Assembly (NCBI RefSeq): GCF_000143415.4
Contig: NW_003314306.1
Span: 1,263,318-1,327,317 of the forward strand
Reading direction: 5' to 3'
From: Selaginella moellendorffii
Taxonomy: Eukaryota > Streptophyta > Lycopodiopsida > Selaginellales > Selaginellaceae
Length of the DNA: 64,000 nucleotides
The translations under genes and the position numbers were made by a program. The number at the start of each line of letters is the position of its first letter. Position 1 is the stretch's first letter. Under the pieces are notes generated by a model that saw nothing but the letters and a program-made list of their open reading frames with translations, ran no database searches and had not been told where the DNA came from. Shown here piece by piece: positions 53,270-64,000 of this stretch.

Positions 53270-54359
53270 TGTGGAATTTGGAAGCCGGGCACACTGGCGA
53301 CCTTCTGGAACTTGCCGGACGAGCCGGTAGATCACAAGGCGGTGGATTGGAAATGGCGAGGCACTCCCTCGCTCCAATCGCTCCAGGCTTTCAAGCAGCA
53401 CCACCAGGCGCAGCTACCAGTCCTGGGCAAGCAAAAGTTTGACCCCAAGCCGCGGATCACTGTCAACGAGGTGAAGAAAGTGGCCAGCGATCTCAAGCGC
53501 GGTGGTGGTGTCGGACTCGGGAATCCAAAGCAGTCGTTCCTCGAGCAGAAGCAAGCGAATCTAGAGAAGCAGCAGGGATCCTCGGGGCTTGACAAGCGTT
53601 TCAAGACGCTTCCACCGTCGGAGATGCTACCACGGAATGAAACGCTTGGTGGCTATATCTTTGTTTGCAACAATGATACCATGCAAGAGGACCTCAAGCG
53701 CCAGCTCTTTGGTAAGTCCTCTCTCGTTTTTTTTCTGTCTTTCTTCGTAGCTATGACTGAAAGCTTGTTTTTTTTTTCTTTTGCGCTTTCAGGCTTGCCT
53801 CAAAGGTACCGTGACTCTGTTCGTGCTATCCAGCCGGGCCTGCCTTTGTTTCTTTACAACTATACTACGCACCAGCTTCACGGGGTGTACGAGGTAAAGC
53901 TACCTCTCTCTCAGGATTTGTGACTCTCATGTTGATGGCGAATCCAAACTTTTGCGTGACTCTACAGGCTGCGAGTTTTGGGGGCTCAAACATAGATCCT
54001 ACTGCGTGGGAAGACAAGAAGTGTCGTGGAGAATCTCGGTTCCCTGCACAGGTTTGTCTTCACTTCTTTCTCATTTGCTTCTCGAGCGTGTGTGAGGATC
54101 CGGGCTTAACTTTCTCTCGCTTTGTCCTCTCCAGGTTCGCATAAGAGTTAGAATGAACTACAAGCCTCTGGAGGAGGATGCTTTCCGTCCCGTGCTCCAT
54201 CACTACGACGGTCCCAAGTTTCGTCTCCAATTGTCCGTCCCAGAGGTGTGCTGTCCTCTCTCGGCTCTTGATTTTGTTTCTCATCCCTTTGGTTTGTTCT
54301 TTCGTCGGTTGCAGACGTTGATGCTGCTAGATCTCTTCTCAGACAAAGGCTCGGCTTGA
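53270..54359 (+). CDS. DCD-domain protein (B2/NRP-like)
   Basis: Five coding exons keep one frame: 53270-53711, 53793-53893, 53968-54051, 54135-54245 and 54315-54359. The DCD domain runs from NETLGGYIFVCNNDTMQEDL through LFGLPQRY, IQPGLPLFLYNYTTHQLHGV and GESRFPAQVRIRVRMNYKPL to LLDLFSDKGSA. DCD proteins act in plant stress and cell-death responses. The first 118 codons after the splice acceptor (GIWKPGTLATFWNLPDEPV onward) look protein-like but contain no ATG. The first in-frame ATG is at 53,624, just before the DCD domain. Either an upstream start exon was missed or translation begins at 53,624. Confidence 0.8.
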
Positions 54360-54846
54360 TCATATATGTCTACGCTACTTATTCGCTACTAGATAAAACA
54401 GAACCAAGGCACCGGTTGCTAAAAGTATGCGAGGAAGCCATGGAAAAAAGCTTGTTTTTTTGCCCTCACTCTTGATGGCCAAGACGAAGAAGCGCTACAC
54501 GGATGGTGTAAGATATTTGCTAAGTGTGTATAAACAAAACAAATGGTAAATAAAAGCGCTCGTTTTCTGGAATCGATGACATCGCCATCTCTGCGTTAGT
54601 TGCGGTGTTGCGCAAAGATTTGGTTTTGTGGAAGAGCTTTTCTCGAAGATCGTTTGCTTCCGTGGTGCTGATGCTTTTTTTTTTTTTTTTCAATCAGAAA
54701 TGGGGCCCCGTGCAGCATTGCGAGGGCAGGTGTTGGATTTGGATTGTAATGTGGCGTGCCAAAGGCGGTGCCACATTCACTTCCAACTGTTTAAAAGATT
54801 TTATTTCGCGTTTCGCGGATCACGGAAGAACGACTAAAGTGTTAAT
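54360..54846. other. 3' flank of DCD gene, no gene
   Basis: A poly-T run and short frames only; likely 3' UTR and spacer. Confidence 0.45.
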
Positions 54847-54918
54847 GGGCATCTGGTCTACTGGTATGATTGTCGCTTAGGGTGCGAGAGGTCCCGAGTT
54901 CAATTCTCGGAATGCCCC
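54847..54918 (+). pseudogene. degenerate tRNA-Pro (AGG) copy
   Basis: Near-identical to the tRNA-Pro at 15.1 kb in its 3' half (GGTGCGAGAGGTCCCGAGTT). The last acceptor pair is C-A instead of T-A, the first anticodon-stem pair is G-G, and the D-loop has AGTGG changed to ACTGG. Probably inactive. Confidence 0.7.
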
Positions 54919-57060
54919 ATTCTGTTTTAGATGGTTGCAAGCATAAACTGTTTATGTTTGTCACCATCATCCAGAATAAAATTCCCTCCTGACACATAAA
55001 GTTCTAGAATGGAACGGTTCCTTCTATAGCTTGATGCCGTGTTTGATTTCTCCAAACTTTTCTGAAGCAGAGAAGCTAGGGAGAAGCTACCACAATCTGG
55101 AGCGACATGGAGAAGCTACGAGAGCGAAGCTCAACGGCGACAACACAGCTTGCAGCATGTCTCATCAATTCCATCGAGGTGGCAGCAAAGTCATTGTTAT
55201 CACCATAAAAACTTCACAAAAGCACCGACGTTTTCCATCCTGCCCAAGCACTACCAGTGTTCGAATAGAAAGTCTGGAAATGAGCTCGACGCACACTAAG
55301 AGGTAATCTTCACAGCGTGATTGGTGTGTGGCAACACCCGCCCACCCGCCCAATCTGCCAACAGATCAGGTTAAAGACAAAGAGCGCGCAACCTTTTGAT
55401 GCCTGGCATACACTCGCCTGCAACTCTCCTTCCCCGAACCCCGCTTCATAACCTCCTTGCTTGGGACTTTCTGGACCGAAACGGCTGGAAGCTGCCAAAC
55501 AGAACGGAGCATTCTCAGCGTAAGCGGTAGCTAACGCTTGACTGCGAGACTGATCTCCTTCACACCAAGTCCAGTCATCATTGACACCAGCCAGTCATCG
55601 TCCACATCTCAATACAAAATCGGAAAGGTCCAATGCCCCGGCGCTGCAGTGACCATAACATCTCTCTCTCTCTCTAGAAACATCCTTAAATGTAACTGTT
55701 GACCTATCGAATTTCCAATCACTCCGTGAGCGTGAGGCATGGTACCTTTGGATGCTCTCCGCTCCTGGATGTTAGTGGTGGACAAGGCAAAATATATCTT
55801 GCCCGGTCAATTTAGAAAGTTTAAACCTACTTTGTGATGGTATTCCGCCCTGCCCGGGACGAAGACATCTCAGACTTGCATTGCCAAAATCATCAAAGAT
55901 AATCCATGTAAACATTCAGCATTGCTCCATGTAAACATTCAGGTAAAAAGATGGCGAGGTGGCTCCTGAAAAAGAAATAATAGGCAACCTGTCATCGATG
56001 GCTATAACTCGGAGCCCTCGTTCCAGAGGTGATGAGATGGATACAAACGTTCCTGTTTGATTGGCACATGGTACATTTCAATAGCGACGTACCAAAACCT
56101 TTGGAACATTGATGGGAAGTTTTGCTATATCTTGGTCTGCAAGGTAAGCATCAAAAACATTACAGCACGGACCTAGAAAGCTTACAAACTTGGAAAAACT
56201 TCCAAGTTACAGCAAGCGGGTAGAAAACCCGAAGCTTGGATTTGCAGAGCCACACACTGCGTGCTCAATGCAAACCATCACGGCTTCGGTATGAGGTATC
56301 AGGGACTGCTGATCTGGCCTCCTAGAACTGGAGAGTCGTTAATTCCCCTGAGCAGCTCCCCCGGCTCCAATGGTGCCACAACGAGTGCCACGACATCATC
56401 GATGGGCTTGGCTGGGTCAAAGTCCAACAACTCCTGGAGCCATAGTGGACGTATTCCACTCACGGTAGGCTTGAAGAATGGCGTTCATCGATGATGCACT
56501 CGCCTTATTACGCCAATGTGCTCAGCTCGGACGGAGATGGCCAACGTATGGTAAGGTCTCTTTTGGGATCCGGCGACTGCCAGCCGAGTTTTCGGCAAGA
56601 TCATGGCGGCAGGAGGCGATTGTCACTCGCAGCAGTTTTCTTCCAGAGATTGAGCGTCCACTGATGTCAACTATAGCTTCGTCTCCGGGGTAAGAGCCGG
56701 ATCATAGAAAAAAGAAAAAAACGAAACGAAACAAAGATTGACGTCTCATCCTCCGATCTTTGGACCAGCCATAAACTGGCCCTCACTCTCTGGCTCTGGA
56801 TTGGAGACCACTGTGTCTGTGATTTTCCCTCTCTACCAATCCATGTAGGTGAAGTTATTTCTGGACTTGGTGTAGAGAAGCCTGTCGTGAAACTCTGCTC
56901 TGCGAACACCATAAGCAAAGGACAGAGTGATCTAAGCGATGAGATCCCCGAGCCAACGGTGGCGATCGACAAGCATTTGCCCGCAAATAAAACCTTCTTA
57001 AATGCGTGTTCTCGTCTTACCGAGCAAAAAAGAAAGAAAAGTCAAGATGCAACTCCTTGT
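54919..57060. other. intergenic region, no gene supported
   Basis: Mixed sequence with short frames in all directions. There is a small CT microsatellite at about 55,661-55,675. Some phrases recur (CCATGTAAACATTCAG twice near 55,905 and 55,928). No domain recognised. Confidence 0.45.
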
Positions 57061-57067
57061 AGTAACC

Positions 57068-57880
57068 TCAAACGTCCCTGGAGTAGATCAATGCAGCAAG
57101 CCGCCTGTACATCCGCGGTGTTTCACTGAACTTGAAATCACATAAATCGCCTTCCACGCCCTCCTCAAACTCAATCTTGTCAACCTCAACATCACCAGTG
57201 ATCCGACCATGGGACGGGTAGCCTCCCTCGGTTTTCGTGATGGGGTAACGTACCTTCGCGTAACACTTGAAGAAGGCCGGGCAAGTCTCGGGCAAGTCGT
57301 TAGGCGCCGGATGCTGAAGAGACAGCCCATGGTTTTGCACCTATCAGCGTTGTCTCCCTCATTGTGATCTGGAACTTGGATGGGAGGTTCTCTTCTAAAG
57401 CGAAGTTAGTTGGTTCCGCCAGTGGCACTGCCATTTGCCTGAGCTCCTCAACTGAAACATCCCAAATTCTCGAGCTTTAGCTAGATCATCCAAAAACCAA
57501 TCAAGAACTTACAAGTTGTGGGGCATCCAACATAAAGTGGTAGCTTGGACGCACTTAGCCAGAGCCGGACTACTTTTATATCCAAGTTCTCCTCAAACGT
57601 GAGGAATGCGCATGGTTCCATGAGCCACGCATGAGATTCCTTGACAGAGACAGTGTCACTTTGGCTAGCTTCCTCGCTGGCGAGGCCAAGATTGAAGTCG
57701 AGTGGGCGGTTCACTCGTCCCTCGTCATAGGCCTCGAGCAGAAATTCGAAATCCCTGGGCAACTGTAAGCGAAAGAGCTAGTGTATACTAACCTTCCCAG
57801 CAGTAGGGGGTGGGGGCACGAGCTGTTTGACCAGATCGTAGAGCCAGCCATGGCCTTCTTTGCCCAACTTAAATGTGGTA
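57068..57880 (-). pseudogene. unrecognised gene remnant, probably frameshifted
   Basis: Protein-like minus-strand exons occur in order. The first ends GWLYDLVKQLVPPPPTAGK (donor near 57,793). The second is LPRDFEFLLEAYDEGRVNRP ... LYVGCPTTC (about 57,767-57,512). The third holds EELRQMAVPLAEPTNFALEE. The last is QHPAPNDLPETCPAFFKCYA ... FKFSETPRMYRRL, stopping at 57,068. The first two junctions have usable splice signals. Between the last two pieces the frame shifts with no workable intron, and no good start codon is seen because AT-rich DNA begins upstream. I do not recognise the family. It could be a real gene with a sequence error. Confidence 0.45.
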
Positions 57881-57899
57881 AGGTATTTATAGAGTAGTT

Positions 57900-59112
57900 T
57901 TGTTTTGTCAAATATCACTTTTGCATGGAGTTTCCATAATATGAAGGAGAATATAGAGTTTATATTTTTTATATTAATCTTAAATAATATGACATTCACT
58001 AAAGTAGTAATTTATATTAGTTAAGATAGGCGAGTAGAACATGCTTGGAATCTACATTTGTTATTTCAAAGGTAGTAGATCAATTTCCAATAGATTAACT
58101 TGTAGTTATAACTACTAAAGCAATAAATAAGTTGATTCTTCAAAAATTCTTGAAGTTGGAAACACTCTGACTCTTTCATCTTAACTATTGATAATAATCT
58201 TTTGCTTACCAATAAAAGTATAATTTAAAATATTATTTTATGCTTACTTTAAAATATCTTTGCAAAATATGAAATATCATATAGAATTCCAAAAGGAAAT
58301 CTAATTTTTTTAGAAGTCCTCAAATCTCAATGGAGTTTTAAAGCTCAAAAATGAATTCAACTATAATTCCTTTCAAAAAATTGCTTTTTTAGGATTAATA
58401 TAAGTTAAATTTGAAAAATGATATCATGTTTCTAAATGGTATTGGAAGTGGAGTTGATCTCATTAAATGGATATAACAAAATATGGATTTGCAATACTTA
58501 TGGGTGTGCTTTGACTATATATATTGAATTCCCAAATAATCTATAATAACTACTATAGTGTATAACCCTAGGTAAATATGCAATTATTAAGTTATTATGA
58601 TAATAATGTTCTCTTATGTAAAGTGTAATTTACAATACAATAAACATTTTATAGTTTCATGAATGATGAAATGTAAACTAATTGGCAAGCTATTAAAATT
58701 GTCTACAATGGTGGTCTAAACAAAGTTTTTAAACTTTTAATTAGTTGAGAGAGGAATTGTCTTTTACATTAGGAGCAAAGTCTATATGAACATACACAAA
58801 AATGCATTTGAGTTAAATACTATGGTAAACACAAATGGTTGTGTAGAAGTTTAATACAAATTCATATGTTTATAATTAGGTGGAAGTAATGTTTAGGAAA
58901 AAAAGTGATAAGCAAGTAAACCAATGCAATTGACAGAGCTGCACCATCCTAAGTACAAATATGTCACTAAAAAGCAAAAAAGACTAATGCTTTCAAGAAA
59001 CTAAGAGCCTAGGTACTTCCAAAACAAAGAACAAAAAATTCATAATATTAAATGGGTTATATGTTGATCTAAAGCAAGATATACAATTAAATGAGTTTAT
59101 GCACTCTAGCTC
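57900..59112. other. AT-rich region beside the retrotransposon
   Basis: Very AT-rich, with no frame above about 70 codons and no recognisable domain. Confidence 0.5.
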
Positions 59113-59288
59113 TGTGAGTGCATGGAATATGGAAAAGGAATACAGAAAATGTGCATATCAATTAACCCAAAAGCCCTAACTTATATACAAGAGTGAGAGG
59201 TCCAGATTAAAACTAATCCGATGGCTATTAAAATCCCACTATGCTAATATTAGTGTACGGCATTGTAGTTATACACTTGGCCCTCACA
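59113..59288 (-). repeat. LTR (3' LTR of the minus-strand element)
   Basis: About 176 bp, TGTGAG...TCACA. It shares long blocks with the other LTR, including AATTAACCCAAAAGCC and AAATCCCACTATGCTAATAT. Confidence 0.85.
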
Positions 59289-62200
59289 TCATCCCCTCCT
59301 CTCGGAATAATGGAAGACCATCAAGGTTCTTTTGTAGATGGGTCAGGACCTAGAGGAATGTCAGGAGGTGGTATTGGTGGATCTATAGGTGGTATTAATT
59401 ATTCCTGATCCCTTTGTATGAAGTGTTTTAACCGTTGCACATGCACAATCTATAGAAGATCAGCCTGTTGGACGTTATGCCAAACCTTATAAACTTGTGG
59501 TCCAACTTGCCGCAACACTCAATACGGTCCTTTCCACTAAGCAAGGAGCCCCTTAGATAAACCACGTACCATAAGATGGGGAAAACAGATTAACACTAAG
59601 TCATCCACTTTGTACTCTGCAGGTGGACGATGATGGGAGTTGTAGCACCATTGTTGTCCCACTTATACACAGCCTAAGTGTTTGGCAGACTCTGCTTGGA
59701 CAAGTGGAAGAATGCTCATCAAATACTGATCTCACGACCTAACATTGGCAACTCGTGGCAATCGTGAAGGTAAACCCAGTTCCGTTGGTAATATTAGATC
59801 ATGATCATATAAGAGTTTATATAGTGAAGCACCATCAGAACTCTACACCCCTATGTCATATACATACCGAAAAAACAGTAAATAACCATCCCAATTCGAA
59901 TGTTGAAAGTTCACATACTTCGCAATCATCCCTTTGAACGTCTAAATAAGCCGTTCCACCAAACCGTTTGATTATAGATGATAAGCACTCATGAAAGTGT
60001 GGCGTATCCCCAACCGAGACGTCAAAACATGAAATGCCTCAGCCATAAATGCGAGACCATTATCTGAAAGAATCTGCTCTGGACAAGAATGCTGGAATAC
60101 CACTCGATTGAGGAGGAAGTATTCAATAGCAATTGCAGAGGCGCTAGCAAGAGCACCAACTTCCACCTACTGAGTTAAATAGTTAGAAGTAATAATAACA
60201 TACTCATTGCTAGCAGTGGATCGTGGAAAAGATCCCATAAAATCAAACACCACCAACTCAAATGGACGGTAAATTACAATTGACTTCAACCGTCCTTCTG
60301 TGGCATGAAGGGGAGTCTTATGAGCTTGGCACCAAATACAACTATACACATACCGGATAACATTATGTCTTATCTCCGGCTAATAGAAAGACTTGCATAA
60401 CTTCTCAGTCACACAACAATATCCCATATGCCCGCATAGAATAAAAGAATCATGGTGGGCATGGAGAAACCGTGGAATAAAGATGGAAGGCACCACTAAC
60501 TGTAAAGGATCATTAGGATTTGTTCCCACAAAATAAAGAAGGGCATTTTCAAAATGATATTAAGAATGTAAATGTCGGAATGGCAAGTCATTAGCAAGTG
60601 ATGTAGGATTCTCAAAGCCATCTTGAAACTTTCAAATCCATAGCTCAATCTTTTAAGCTTCGCGAACTTCCTCAAGAGAAGGTAGATCTTGCTCTGCATC
60701 TTGTGGACACTAAACATCAAGTACAACAACCGCCAATAGCATAGAATCCTTGTTTAGAAAATCCACAGATGTTGGAACAACAGACTCGTCAAAAACATGA
60801 GAAGAGAGTGGAAAAGGAGAGAAGTTTGAGAAAGGGCATCAGCATCAGCCATAAAACTCCTAGGGTGATGAACAACATCAAAATCATATATCTGAAGCTT
60901 CAAAGCCCACCGAGCAATACAACCAATCAGGTTCTTTCGCTTCAATAATGAAGTAACTCACTTTCAAGTAATGTCCGAGAACCATGTAGATATGCATGAA
61001 GTTTCTCGAAACCCTAAATTGCTATTAAACACTCTTTTTCTGTTGTGGAGTAATTCACCTCTGCTGGTTGTAATATACAGTTTATATACGTAATGGGATG
61101 GCACTAACTAAGCACACTCGGGCTTTCTTGCATTAAGACACCTCCAAGACTAATATCAGAAGCATCCACACTCAAAATAAAAGATCGAGTGTAATCAGGA
61201 TATGCCAAAACCAAAGGAGTCATTAACAGCACTTTGAGATCCACAAACGCCTGCTCACAATCCATAGACCAGATGAAAGATGATATTGATGACTTCAGCA
61301 ACACTTGCAACAATGCAGTGCGATAAAAAAAATGATCCACAAAATGACCGAGATACTGCACCTTGCTCAGGAAGTGTTACACATCATTCATACACTTTGG
61401 AATAGGGAACTTTAGAACAACCATAAGTTTGTCAGAATCAACTTGCAAACCCTCATGGGAAATATGGTATTATTCATGCAAGGTCCCTCTGTTACTCATG
61501 CGACTCCTCGTTTCCAGTGTCTAGACCTTCCACTGCAGCAGCACCAACAAAACTTTGTTGATGCCAAAGTCTCCACCCAGGAAATGGTGGCCGCCAATCT
61601 GGAAAATGCCGACAACACCAATAAATGTGACCAACTTCATCACATGCCCAACAACGAACATCACAGCCACAACCACGGCCTCGCCCTTGTCCTTGAACTT
61701 GAGCAGGAGCAGCATCAACCTCCATTGGAATAAGACCATCACCCATAAAAAGTGGAGTTGAAGGATGTGCAACGAGAAGTGGAAGAGGCGACATTTTACA
61801 ACGTTGTGCCAATCGAAAAATATTGTCAAGGGTGGCAAGAGCAAGTGCATGCACAAGTCTGACAGGATCTTGACGAAGTGCTGGTCACAACATCCTTAGT
61901 TTGATCTGCTCCGGTATATTTAGCTCTGCACGAAACAAAGGACTTCAGAAACAAACGCCAAATTGCATCACCAACTCAGATGGCCTTTGGCGAAGATGAT
62001 GCAATTGTTAGAAGACATCATCACAATCTTCGGCATGTTTAAATGCACGTTTGAAGACATTTGGGAGAACACTCCAATCCTCACAAGTGGCTGCGTTCAA
62101 ACCATTGTACCACTACAACGCCATCCCTTGGAGACACATGGGAAACTCATATGAACATTAAACATCATCCCAAAAATTATATGTAATAATCACTGTGAAG

Positions 62201-62644
62201 TGATCGAACCCATGGTATAAATCATCCCTAGGATTCCCATGAAGGAACTCCGGCCGAACGTAAAGATTGGCACCAAGAGTAGGAGAAGTTGTACCATATG
62301 CCATGAATGCTGCCATTAGCTGAGTTTGGTTGTTCAATTGCAAACACATAGCATCAAACAATTGTACCAACTACTGCTGCAGAGTTAAAGGAGGAAATTG
62401 TTGATTTACCATGAAGATGAACAAAAAGGAAAGAGCAAAAAAAAAGAAATGACAAAAAACTAGAAGGAAAGGGAGATCTAAACAATGCAAAAAGCTAGAT
62501 CTAAACCAAAATCCTGAAAAGAAAGAACAAAAAAAAGGAAATGGAAAAAGCTAGATCTAGACGATACAAAAGCTAGATTTAAACCAAAATCCTAAATCCA
62601 AACACTCATCAAGGACAATCACAGATGCTCCTCACTTCCACTAA

Positions 62645-62811
62645 TGTGAGGGCATGGAATATGGAAATAAAATACAAAAAATGTACATATTAATTAACCC
62701 AAAAGCCTTAGCTTATATATAGAAGTAAGTAGTTCGGATTTAAACCAATATGACGGCTAATAAAATCCCACTATGCTAATATTATCGTAGCCGTACACTT
62801 GGGCCCTTACA
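62645..62811 (-). repeat. LTR (5' LTR of the minus-strand element)
   Basis: About 167 bp, TGTGAG...CTTACA. It differs from its partner by many substitutions and small indels, so the insertion is old. Confidence 0.85.
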
Positions 62812-63632
62812 GCTCCTTATTTTTGGGACAATGATAATATAATAATTTTCCACAATAATGTGATAAGTTTATGTGATTCTGTCTAATGGAAGTTCTACAT
62901 ACATAGTTTGTTGTAGTTTAAACTATCATATTTATCAGTTAAAGAAGGGGTGAATTTGACAAATTTGGAATTTTAAACTTTGGTTGAAGTAAATTTTAGA
63001 TTTGAAGAAAACACTTTATAACTGTAACCACAAGCTCAACCTTAGTACTTGTCTCAAGAAATTCTAAAAATAAGAAATAACAAACACCTGAAGATTACAA
63101 ATAATGGAATGCTAAATTTAATAACTAGTATAAATACTAACTATTAAATAGCAAAATAATAATTTCTTCTGTAAATTAGGTGATAACACAAAACCTTTAT
63201 TAAATAGCAACTATTGCAACTAAGATTATATATTGGTAGTTTACACAAATCTAAAAATTATTAAAATTATTAAAATTATTAATTTTGTTTAAAATACTTG
63301 TGTAATAAATCTAAAACCTTGAAGGAATATTCTTTAATATACTAGAATAATCTAAGAATATTTCTATTAACACGTAGATGTTGCTCACCCTTTACTTGCC
63401 ACCTACATGAGAAAAACCAAACATCAATGAGGGAGAAAAGAATGGATGCCATTACTCAAGGTTTGCAAGAGATGCAAAGCAGTCCTAGCCACAACAACCT
63501 TTGCAAAGGAAAAATAAGTAAGCCTACTCCCACTAAGAGAAGAATGGTGTTCAATCTTGGGTGCATAGTGCATATGATGAGTTTTTGTTTAAAATATGCT
63601 TGTTGGAACTAAATTGATACACTATACAACCA
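62812..63632. other. AT-rich region, no gene
   Basis: AT-rich sequence with short frames only; AATTATTAAAATTATT-type simple repeats near 63,255. Confidence 0.5.
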
Positions 63633-63715
63633 GGGCAGGTAGCTCAGTGGTAAAGTAGTGATAAAGCACTTAACACTGGTGTAGGAGGTCTTGGGTTCAA
63701 TCCCCAACAGTGGTT
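63633..63715 (+). repeat. tRNA-like sequence (tRNA pseudogene or SINE head)
   Basis: It has a good A box (TAGCTCAGTGGTA) and B box (GGTTCAATCC) with a TTGGG/CCCAA T-stem, but no closing acceptor stem and an unclear anticodon arm. This is the form of a tRNA-derived SINE head. Bases 63,716-64,000 show nothing recognisable. Confidence 0.55.
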
Positions 63716-64000
63716 TTCTCACTTGCTTGATTGCCAAGGTTGTCCAAGATTTAGCAGCTATCTTAACTGCAGATCGTGTCTTATCTTATCTATCGCAGGA
63801 AGGGCTTTGCTTGTCATCATTCCTGCAAAGGTCTCAACCACTGGCTAACCTTGCTGGACGATAAAGCATTCAATTGCTTGATATAATTTTTCTTGTGTCT
63901 TATTTTGCAATCAATTGCTCACATGCTGGAGAATGGTTTGTGAGTGATCAAGATCTGCTTGCTTCTCCCAAACGTCCTTTGCCTGTGCTCCGATACCATT

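Larger units (their letters stand above)
59113..62811 (-). mobile_element. degenerate LTR retrotransposon with Ty3/gypsy-like domains
   Basis: Two related terminal repeats bound the element, both starting TGTGAG and ending CA. A purine-rich tract (GAGAGGAGGGGATGA on the minus strand) sits directly inside the left LTR, so the element reads on the minus strand. In minus order: gag-like frame (62,370-62,158), zinc knuckle CWACDEVGHIYWC (about 61,660), the end of reverse transcriptase and RNase H (LAYPDYTRSFILSVDASD near 61,200; IYDFDVVHHPRSFMADADAL near 60,870), integrase zinc/core pieces (CIWCQAHKTPLH near 60,330; SDNGLAFMAEAFHVL near 60,060). RT followed by RNase H then integrase is the gypsy order. 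Many stops and frameshifts, and most of RT, including its catalytic motif, was not found. Flanks share GCTC, a possible 4-5 bp target duplication. Confidence 0.85.

Noticed and set aside
54847-54918. Second functional tRNA-Pro gene
   Set aside because: Mismatches in the acceptor and anticodon stems and a changed D-loop make it a likely pseudogene.

Overview
The window is nuclear DNA of a land plant. The evidence is the gene set: class III peroxidase, NAC factor, PLS-type PPR proteins, ferric reductase oxidase, plastid CCS1 and YlmG, and CRY-DASH. Introns are many and very short (about 42 to 140 nt), genes are closely packed and often divergent, and GC-rich gene blocks alternate with AT-rich repeat blocks. 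This fits a compact early-diverging vascular plant genome such as the lycophyte Selaginella. That assignment is inference; no species marker was checked. Exon models were built by hand from splice signals, reading phase and remembered family sequences. Where exons are listed, their lengths sum to a whole number of codons.

Layout. 1-4.9 kb: diverged repeats, a short telomere-like tract and AT-rich DNA. 5.0-10.4 kb: two tandem ferric reductase (FRO) genes on the minus strand, the downstream one a wrecked pseudogene with a small internal inversion and the upstream one intact. 10.7-21.6 kb: a dense block with HSP70-8, CRY-DASH, tRNA-Pro, a ubiquitin-like/LRR protein, WDR12 and a large intronless PPR gene. 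21.6-25.4 kb: repeats with fragments of that PPR gene and of an F-box/kelch gene. 25.5-42.2 kb: an unknown secreted protein, CCS1, NAP1, a NAC factor, YlmG, a class III peroxidase, TIM10, a small conserved protein and NOM1. 42.2-48.9 kb: shuffled copies of NOM1, kelch and PPR exons, a minisatellite, and a small cysteine-rich secreted peptide gene with a decayed sibling. 49.2-54.4 kb: a PPR gene broken by a 100-N assembly gap, a multi-copy peptide-hormone-like precursor, tRNA-Thr with decayed copies, SKP1 and a DCD-domain gene. 54.4-64 kb: decayed sequence, AT-rich DNA and a degenerate LTR retrotransposon with Ty3/gypsy-like domains (59.1-62.8 kb).

Most genes are unrelated housekeeping genes. 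Three take part in ribosome and nucleolar or chromatin work (WDR12, NOM1, NAP1), three in organelle function (CCS1, YlmG, TIM10), and CRY-DASH carries a predicted organelle leader. Several pairs share short divergent promoters, the most extreme being WDR12/PPR with 41 bp between start codons.

The most novel-looking item is the intronless precursor at 50,665-51,312 (minus). It has a signal peptide followed by eight copies of a Pro/Gly/Ser peptide ending HN or GN, resembling IDA/PIP-type signalling peptides. Second is the six-cysteine secreted peptide at 46,707-46,889.
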